In this document: in pieces, positions 7,349-11,798 of the stretch
Numbering within the stretch: position 1 is the stretch's first letter
Layout: the number at the start of each line of letters is the position of its first letter
Assembly: GCA_044370335.1 (NCBI GenBank)
Contig: JBILVS010000089.1
Location: forward strand, 1-11,798
DNA from: REEB509 sp044370335
GTDB taxonomy: Bacteria > Pseudomonadota > Alphaproteobacteria > Caulobacterales > Aquidulcibacteraceae
Direction of reading: 5' to 3'
Length of the DNA: 11,798 nucleotides
Notes under the pieces: model-generated
The model's database searches: none
What the model was told of the DNA's origin: nothing
Seen by the model: only the letters and a program-made list of their open reading frames with translations
Position numbers and translations under genes: made by a program

Positions 7349-8212
7349 CTAAAGCAATTCGCCCTTGAGGATAGGCACGCATCCGCCGCCGACCCAGGCC
7401 TTGATGTCCCCATCGATCCTTTTCGCCGTCGCCTTGAAACGGCTTGGCCTGCCCATCTCCACACCCTGCAGAAAGGATAACGTGAGCTGGGCATTGTCGC
7501 TTTGCTTAAGAAGATAAGCCGTCAATGCCGCGGCCGCGCTGCCGGTGGCGGGATCCTCAATCGAGCCGGAAAGCGGCGCGAACATCCGAGAACGGACGGA
7601 ATCGCCGTCGCGACAGTACAGGAACAGCAGGCAGATTTTGGCCAGGTCAGGACGACGCTCGGCGAGGCGTAGGAACGCGACCGGATCGCATTTGGCGCGG
7701 GCCAGGGCAGAAGCGGACACCTGCGCGCAGACCGTGTTCAGGGCGACCGAGGCCAGCGCGGCCGCGCCAATGTCGGCGACAGGCAAGCTGGCGCACGCAG
7801 CGATCTCGTCGTGGGTTGGGGTTTGGCCTTCCGACAGAGCCTGCGGAGCAGCGACAAGGCACGATACGACCTCCCCGCCGCGCCGCTCGACCTCCACTTC
7901 CACCAGACCTGCGGCCTCTTCGAAGCGAAGGATGCCGTTGCGATCGCGCCCTTCCTGCGCAAGCAGCCAGCCAACGCCGACATTGGGATGACCGGCGAAA
8001 CCAATCTCCATTTCGGGAGTGAAGATACGGACCCGGGCGGTGTTGGCGGAGTCTTCCGGCGTCTGCACGAACGCTACTTCACTCATGTTGAACTCGCGGG
8101 CGAGAGCCTGCATCTCTTCGCTGCTCAAGCCGTCCGCCTCAGGAAAGACCGCAAGAGGGTTGCCTCCAAACCGCCGGTCGGTGAACACGTCGAGGGTGAC
8201 AAAGCGGGTCAT
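7349..8212 (-). CDS. PhzF-family isomerase/epimerase-like protein
   Basis: 287 aa, the normal length of the PhzF family (diaminopimelate-epimerase fold). The family is named after the phenazine isomerase, but most members have unknown substrates. Seen: DVFTDRRFGGNPLAVF (8-23), the catalytic glutamate E45 in FNMSEVAFV (41-49), RIFTPEMEIGFAGHPNVG (62-79) with the active-site His, and the C-terminal EDPATGSAAAAL block with the active-site Asp. The GTG-free ATG start overlaps the stop of the aminotransferase gene (ATGA, 8209-8212). A GGGGTGA ribosome site lies just upstream, so the two form one operon. No phenazine genes are present, so a proton-shuttling isomerisation on a pathway intermediate is the likely role. 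The family is certain, the reaction is not. Confidence 0.92.
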   Translation of the reverse strand: MTRFVTLDVFTDRRFGGNPLAVFPEADGLSSEEMQALAREFNMSEVAFVQTPEDSANTARVRIFTPEMEIGFAGHPNVGVGWLLAQEGRDRNGILRFEEAAGLVEVEVERRGGEVVSCLVAAPQALSEGQTPTHDEIAACASLPVADIGAAALASVALNTVCAQVSASALARAKCDPVAFLRLAERRPDLAKICLLFLYCRDGDSVRSRMFAPLSGSIEDPATGSAAAALTAYLLKQSDNAQLTLSFLQGVEMGRPSRFKATAKRIDGDIKAWVGGGCVPILKGELL

Positions 8213-9639
8213 GCGGGTTCACCCCGGCGTTGCGACGGGGTGAGTTCGGCCAGGGCTGCTTCATAGGCGCGCTCCAGCCGGTCGACGATCGCGTCCGCCT
8301 CAGCACGGGTGAGGATTAAAGGCGGGGCGAGGCCAACAATGTCTCCATAGGGCATCGTGCGCACCAACAGGCCTTGGCCCCGGGCCAAAGTTGTCATCCG
8401 GGCGGCGAATTTGAGCTCGGGGGACAGGTGTCGCAGCGGCTCCCCTTCGGCCACGAACTCAACGGCGCCAAACAATCCCACCCCGCGGACCTGGCCGACC
8501 AAAGGCCGCCCTTCAAAGCGCTGCTTCAGGGATGAAAACAGATAGGCGCCGACTGTTCTGGCATTGGCGCACAACTGATTGTCTTCAATCACCGCGATGT
8601 TGGCCAAAGCCGCCGCCGCGCCCAAGGGGTGCGCGGTATAGGTGAAGCCGTGGCCAAACATACCGTGCACCTGGGTGCCGGCCTGCAAGGCTTGCCAAAC
8701 CTTCTCCCCGACCAACACCGCTGACAGGGGCGCATATCCGCTCGTCAGTCCTTTGGCGAGGGTAACAAGGTCTGGCTTGATGCCCCAAACCGTGGACCCC
8801 ATCATTTCGCCAACACGGCCAAACCCTGTGACGACCTCATCGAGGATCAGCAGCACATCGTAGCGGGCGAGAACCTCCTGAATGGCCGGCCAATAGCCTG
8901 GCGGAGGAGGAACAGCGCCGCCCGCCCCGATCATGGGCTCGGCGATAAATCCTCCGACAGTATCAGGCCCTTCTTCGAGAATGAGGCGCTCCAGATCGTC
9001 CACGCAGCGCTGCACCAGAGCCGCGTCGTCGCCGCCTCCCCAGAACGAGTCCGGGGCGAGCGTATGGCGAACGAAACTTGAGACCAGATCAAAGCCTTGG
9101 TGATAGATCGGCAGGCCGGTGAGACTAGCTGTAACGATCGTGCCCCCATGATAACCGCGGCGTCGGGCAATGATCTTTTTCTTGTTCGGCTTTCCCCGAA
9201 CGTTGTTGGTATACCAGACCAGCTTGACCTGCGTTTCGTTGGCGTCCGACCCTGAGGTGCCGAAGAACACCCGCTTCATATCGGGGCCGGCGAGTTGAAG
9301 CAGTTTGTCGGCCAAGCGCACGGCGGGTTCATGGGTCGCGCCGGCGAAGATATGGAAGTAGGGCATCGCCTCCGCTTGGGCGTGCATCGCGTCGATGATG
9401 CGCCGCTGACCATAGCCGGCATTGACGCAGTACAGGGCGGAGAAGCCGTCGATGTAGCCTTTGCCGGCTTGATCAAAGACGTTGACGCCTTCAGCCCGGG
9501 CAACAATGAACGGGGCGGGCGTGTCGCCGGCGGCGTAGTCGCTCACCCGGGTAAACGGATGGAGCAGCGACTGTCTGTCGAGGCTTTCCACGTCGTCGCC
9601 AGTCCGGGCCGGCGGCCCATTTGCGGCCTGCGCGTGCAT
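8209..9639 (-). CDS. PLP-dependent class III aminotransferase (omega-transaminase type)
   Basis: 476 aa. It moves the amino group from an amine or omega-amino acid to a keto acid using pyridoxal phosphate. Seen: DGFSALYCVNAGYG (64-77), the cofactor phosphate loop FFGTSGSDANE (125-135), RRRGYHGGT (159-167), the cofactor aspartate D267 in LLILDEVVTGFGRVG (263-277), the Schiff-base lysine K296 in LVTLAKGLTSGYAPLSAV (291-308), and the partner-subunit segment GHGFTYTAHPLG (329-340). An upstream in-frame ATG at 9657 would add 6 residues. The ATG at 9639 is preferred because GAGG (complement of 9647-9650) lies 7 nt before it. First gene of the minus-strand operon with the PhzF gene, divergent from ridA. 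The substrate cannot be read from sequence; relatives use polyamines, beta-alanine, taurine or aromatic amines. Confidence 0.93.
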   Translation of the reverse strand: MHAQAANGPPARTGDDVESLDRQSLLHPFTRVSDYAAGDTPAPFIVARAEGVNVFDQAGKGYIDGFSALYCVNAGYGQRRIIDAMHAQAEAMPYFHIFAGATHEPAVRLADKLLQLAGPDMKRVFFGTSGSDANETQVKLVWYTNNVRGKPNKKKIIARRRGYHGGTIVTASLTGLPIYHQGFDLVSSFVRHTLAPDSFWGGGDDAALVQRCVDDLERLILEEGPDTVGGFIAEPMIGAGGAVPPPPGYWPAIQEVLARYDVLLILDEVVTGFGRVGEMMGSTVWGIKPDLVTLAKGLTSGYAPLSAVLVGEKVWQALQAGTQVHGMFGHGFTYTAHPLGAAAALANIAVIEDNQLCANARTVGAYLFSSLKQRFEGRPLVGQVRGVGLFGAVEFVAEGEPLRHLSPELKFAARMTTLARGQGLLVRTMPYGDIVGLAPPLILTRAEADAIVDRLERAYEAALAELTPSQRRGEPA

Positions 9640-9646
9640 TTGCCAA

Positions 9647-9650
9647 CCTC
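9647..9650 (-). promoter_or_regulatory. Ribosome binding site deciding the aminotransferase start
   Basis: GAGG on the minus strand, 7 nt before the ATG at 9639. The longer reading from the ATG at 9657 would place this site inside the coding region and has no comparable site of its own. Confidence 0.6.
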
Positions 9651-9668
9651 GCCTCATGTCGGTAGAAT

Positions 9669-9687
9669 GTTTCCTATATCGCCATAA
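9669..9687. promoter_or_regulatory. Second, degenerate copy of the operator motif (B2)
   Basis: On the minus strand positions 9686-9669 read TATGGCGATATAGGAAAC, a weaker match to WTTTG-N7-GGAAAA that keeps the GGAAA core. It lies 19 bp from the same core in the neighbouring full site, close to two helical turns, and covers the likely -10 of the aminotransferase promoter. Confidence 0.35.
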
Positions 9688-9703
9688 TTTTCCTATCCGT
9701 CAA
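9675..9703 (-). promoter_or_regulatory. Promoter of the aminotransferase-PhzF operon
   Basis: On the minus strand TTGACG at 9703-9698 (5 of 6) is followed after 17 bp by GATATA at 9680-9675; TATAGG at 9678-9673 is an alternative. The transcript would start near 9668, about 30 nt before the ATG. The -35 lies inside operator B. A plus-strand CATAAT at 9683-9688 could be the -10 for ridA, but no good -35 accompanies it. Confidence 0.4.
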
Positions 9704-9705
9704 AT
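9688..9705. promoter_or_regulatory. Candidate operator B between aminotransferase and ridA
   Basis: On the minus strand it reads ATTTGACGGATAGGAAAA, fitting WTTTG-N7-GGAAAA as at 2810-2827 and 6650-6667. As at site A, it contains a TTGAC -35-like core and is half of a dyad: TTTCCT (9689-9694) with AGGAAA (9707-9712), the latter overlapping the ribosome site of ridA. Confidence 0.55.
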
Positions 9706-9714
9706 GAGGAAATG

Positions 9715-10092
9715 ATGCGCCATAAGATCGATCCTGCTGATGCGCCTGCGGTCATTGGGCCTTTCTCCCATGGGATTGTAGCCACGGGGCGCATGCTCTT
9801 CGTATCCGGCCAAGGTCCGCAGGATCCGGAGACGAAAGGCTTTCGCCTGGGCAATTTCGAGGAGGAGGTGCGCCTGACCCTCGACAATGTGGGCCGCGTG
9901 CTGCGAGGCGCCGGCGCGGACTGGTCGCACGTGGTGCGCGTGGGGGTCTATCTGGCTCGCAAAGAAGACTTTGCGGCCTTTAATGCGATCTATCAGGATT
10001 ATGTGCGGGAGCCTTTCCCCGCGCGGACCACGATCATTTGCGCTCTCCTTGCTGGGATCTCTGTTGAGGTCGACTGTATCGCCGTCCTGTAG
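9715..10092 (+). CDS. RidA-family (YjgF/YER057c/UK114) reactive imine deaminase
   Basis: 125 aa, the normal size for the family. RidA proteins hydrolyse reactive 2-imino/enamine intermediates to keto acids and ammonia. Seen: GPFSHGIVATGRMLFVSGQGP (15-35), the conserved FEEEVRLTLDNVGRVL stretch (48-63), the substrate-binding arginine R104 in PFPARTTI (100-107) and E118 in SVEVDCIAVL (116-125). These match the arginine and glutamate of active RidA. Two adjacent ATGs at 9712 and 9715 are possible. The second is chosen because AGGA at 9707-9710 is only one base from the first. Divergent from the aminotransferase and followed by a terminator, so monocistronic. In this cluster it could clear imines made by the FAD enzyme or the aminotransferase; this is inference, and RidA homologues are also common as stand-alone genes. 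Confidence 0.92.
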   Translation: MRHKIDPADAPAVIGPFSHGIVATGRMLFVSGQGPQDPETKGFRLGNFEEEVRLTLDNVGRVLRGAGADWSHVVRVGVYLARKEDFAAFNAIYQDYVREPFPARTTIICALLAGISVEVDCIAVL

Positions 10093-10134
10093 TGGCGGCG
10101 ACGGTATAAGTGGGGCCTTGAGGTGTGCAAAGTG

Positions 10135-10164
10135 TAAAGGGGCTGTTTCGAGTGGGCCCCTTTA
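10135..10164 (+). terminator. Hairpin terminator after the RidA gene
   Basis: TAAAGGGGC (10135-10143) and GCCCCTTTA (10156-10164) form a perfect 9-bp stem with a 12-nt loop, 43 bp after the RidA stop. The A/T pairs at the stem base supply a short TTTA tail, but no long T run follows. It may be a moderate, possibly two-way terminator that also marks the end of the cluster. Confidence 0.6.
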
Positions 10165-10416
10165 TGTCGGGGGGGCAGAACTAAAGGCGGATGGAAAGCG
10201 CCCATGCACTTAACAGATGGATGGCTGTGCAATACTTGAACATCCGGAATCATTCATATAAGTGGCTCCCTCTTTTTCTGGGTAAGCGTCCTGTCAAGCT
10301 TTCAATTACCCATAAGTTGCCAGAACCGCGGGCCGAGCTGATCACCCAATTCTTGAATCGATAGAATCACTTGTGATTCTTTCGTGAGCACCTGATTCGT
10401 TTAGGCGGGGTGCTTC
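10165..10416. other. Gene-free stretch between the terminator and the transposase gene
   Basis: No frame here looks coding, and base composition is more AT-rich than the cluster. It holds an inverted repeat TGGGTAA (10279-10285) / TTACCCA (10306-10312), the candidate IS left end at about 10291, and the hairpin at 10363-10380 just before the transposase. Nothing else is recognisable between 10165 and 10278. Confidence 0.5.
10363..10380. repeat. Perfect 8-bp inverted repeat upstream of the transposase
   Basis: AGAATCAC, a TT loop and GTGATTCT form a perfect palindromic hairpin ending 36 bp before the transposase ATG. It is probably part of the IS and may act as an operator or as an RNA hairpin limiting transposase expression from outside transcripts. 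The sequence alone cannot separate these. Confidence 0.6.
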
Positions 10417-11798
10417 ATGACATCGGCGAGCGTAAAATCCCCTGACGATCGTGCCCCGGCACACTGGACCGACCGCGAGGTCGACGAAGGCGTTTTCAAG
10501 GATGCCCGACTGGGTAAGCGCTTCCGCGAGCTTTTGATTCAGCTGGGAGGCGGCATGGGCGAGAGCATTCCGCTAGCCTGCCAGGACTGGGCGAACACCA
10601 AGGCGGCCTATCGTTTCTTTTCGAATGAACGTGTGCATGAAGGCGATATTCTGAGCGGGCATTTTGGTGCGACGCGAGAGCGCTTCGAGGCCGCTGAAGG
10701 CACGGTGCTGCTGCTCCAGGATACCACCGAGTTTTCGTATGAACGCGCCCGCCCGGAACTTGTCGGGATGACGAAGAGCGTCAACACAGGAAAGGACAAG
10801 AAGGGCAGACCACGCTCTCACACGCTTTGCGGCATTCTGATGCATTCAAGTCTTGCGGTGACGACCGACGGTTTGCCATTAGGTCTGGCGGCGGTGAAAT
10901 TCTGGACGCGCAAGAAATTCAAGGGCGCGGCGGCGCTCAAGAAAAAGATCAATCCGACGCGCGTTCCTATCGAACAGAAGGAAAGTGTGCGCTGGTTGGA
11001 CAATCTCCGCCAATCGATCGACCTGCTCGGTGATCCTTCGCGCTGCATTCACGTTGGCGATCGAGAAAGCGATATCTTTGAGCTCTATTGTTTAACTCAG
11101 GAGCTCGGTACACATTTCATCGTTCGGATGCAGACCGATCGGCTCGCTGGCGATGGCGCTCATACGATCTCGAGCGAGATGGAGGAGATTGCTATAAAGG
11201 GCCTGCATCGAGTGCAAGTGCGTGACCAGAACGGCGAGATGACCGCCGTGACACTCGAGCTCAAATGCAAAAGGATCCACGTTCAGCCGCCGATCGGGAA
11301 GCAGAAGCGTTACCCAGCCCTCGACCTGACCGTCATCCACGCCACCGAACGTGATGCGCCTAGAGGGCGTAAGCCGATCGACTGGAAGCTGATGACCGAT
11401 CTGTCGGCGCGCACGCGCGCTGAAGTGATTGAAAAGATCGATTGGTACGCTCTGCGTTGGAAGATCGAGGTCTTCCACAAGATCCTGAAATCAGGCTGCA
11501 AGGCCGAAGACTCGAAGCTGCGCACTGCCGATCGACTGGCAAATCTCATGGCCGTCTACTGTATCATCAGCTGGCGCGTATTCTGGCTCACGATGTTGAA
11601 CCGCGCAGCGCCCGACGCCGCCCCAACCACAGCGCTGACAGCTTCAGAAATCAGTCTGCTCGATCAGCTCGTCGTCGACGCCGGTAATCGACGATGCCGC
11701 CCCGGAACGCTCTCCTACTACCTTACCAAACTTGCACGGCTTGGCGGCTATCTTGCCCGCTCAAGCGACCCACCGCCAGGTAACACCGTCATCTGGCG
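10417..11798 (+). CDS. IS4-family transposase (Tn5/IS50-like), C-terminus outside window
   Basis: 460 codons are visible with no stop or frameshift. Tn5 transposase is 476 aa, so little is missing. The N-terminal DNA-binding region (about 16-75) has HWTDREVDEGVFKDARLGKR and the TKAAYRFFSNERV block. The RNase H-like catalytic triad is complete: D102 in LLLQDTTEF, D215 in HVGDRESDI, and E351. The IS4 signature Y-(2)-R-(3)-E-(6)-K is exact at Y344, R347, E351 and K358, followed by the family stretch SGCKAEDSKLRTADRLANLMA (359-379). The C-terminal segment around RPGTLSYYLTKLARLGGYLARS fits the dimerisation end. The ATG at 10417 is preceded by a G-rich site (GGCGGGG, 10404-10410) 6 nt away. The gene looks intact over the visible part, so the copy may be active. 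It is unrelated to the catabolic cluster. Confidence 0.93.
   Translation, partial: MTSASVKSPDDRAPAHWTDREVDEGVFKDARLGKRFRELLIQLGGGMGESIPLACQDWANTKAAYRFFSNERVHEGDILSGHFGATRERFEAAEGTVLLLQDTTEFSYERARPELVGMTKSVNTGKDKKGRPRSHTLCGILMHSSLAVTTDGLPLGLAAVKFWTRKKFKGAAALKKKINPTRVPIEQKESVRWLDNLRQSIDLLGDPSRCIHVGDRESDIFELYCLTQELGTHFIVRMQTDRLAGDGAHTISSEMEEIAIKGLHRVQVRDQNGEMTAVTLELKCKRIHVQPPIGKQKRYPALDLTVIHATERDAPRGRKPIDWKLMTDLSARTRAEVIEKIDWYALRWKIEVFHKILKSGCKAEDSKLRTADRLANLMAVYCIISWRVFWLTMLNRAAPDAAPTTALTASEISLLDQLVVDAGNRRCRPGTLSYYLTKLARLGGYLARSSDPPPGNTVIW

Larger units (their letters stand above)
10291..11798 (+). mobile_element. Insertion sequence of the IS4 family (Tn5/IS50-like group), right part outside window
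   Basis: Defined by the transposase gene at 10417 onward. The left tip is placed at CTGTCAAGCTTTCAATTACC, starting at 10291, because IS50 and IS10 ends begin with CTG. The resulting 126-bp distance to the transposase ATG is also close to that in those elements. The opposite end and the target duplication lie outside the window, so this boundary is a guess; the element itself is not in doubt. It sits just beyond the RidA terminator and interrupts no visible gene. Confidence 0.6.

Noticed and set aside
7345..7365. AGGGC/GCCCT hairpin at the junction of the regulator and PhzF genes as a terminator
   Set aside because: Only 5 bp of stem with an 11-nt loop and no T run; it lies inside the PhzF coding end. 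Too weak to call.
7349..8212. Phenazine biosynthesis role for the PhzF protein
   Set aside because: No other phenazine genes in the window; the family is broad and mostly of unknown function.
10093..10290. Possible small gene or RNA between the RidA gene and the IS
   Set aside because: Short frames only, no ribosome site with a convincing start, and no recognised RNA fold apart from the terminator hairpin.
1..11798. CRISPR arrays, tRNA or rRNA genes
   Set aside because: No regularly spaced repeats and no tRNA- or rRNA-like segments were seen on reading both strands.

Overview
The window reads as one catabolic gene cluster from a GC-rich proteobacterium, most likely an alphaproteobacterium. 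Reasons: high GC with strong third-position bias, tight ATGA and TAATG gene overlaps, and a DgcN/DgcA-type gene pair. The species cannot be named from this sequence. An IS4-family insertion sequence of the Tn5/IS50 type lies against the right end.

Layout. On the minus strand at the left, an N,N-dimethylformamidase-like iron amidase (747-2801) is translationally coupled to an M20 amidohydrolase (750 to beyond the left edge). Divergent from it, on the plus strand, are a KstD/fumarate-reductase-type FAD oxidoreductase (2855-4618), a DUF1611 protein of the DgcN type (4627-5640) and an enolase-superfamily epimerase of the DgcA type (5640-6611). An XRE-cupin regulator (6660-7346) follows with its own promoter. 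Facing it on the minus strand is a class III aminotransferase (8209-9639) coupled to a PhzF-family protein (7349-8212). Divergent from the aminotransferase is a RidA-family gene (9715-10092), followed by a hairpin terminator (10135-10164). From about 10291 to the right edge runs the IS element, with its transposase cut by the window end.

How the genes may work together. DgcN and DgcA are known from a D-glutamate route: N-acetylation of the D-amino acid, then racemisation of the N-acetyl compound. An M20 enzyme could then release the free L-amino acid. The iron amidase could open an amide in the original substrate. The FAD enzyme, RidA and aminotransferase fit oxidation, imine clean-up and amino-group removal. 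The true substrate is not visible and no transporter lies in the window.

Regulation is the most striking part. An 18-bp sequence with the layout WTTTG-N7-GGAAAA occurs at exactly the three regulatory regions: 2810-2827, 6650-6667 and 9688-9705. It overlaps promoter elements or the start codon at each. This points to the XRE-cupin protein controlling both divergent promoter regions and itself. Two genes (the FAD oxidoreductase and the regulator) also look as if they are translated from leaderless mRNAs.
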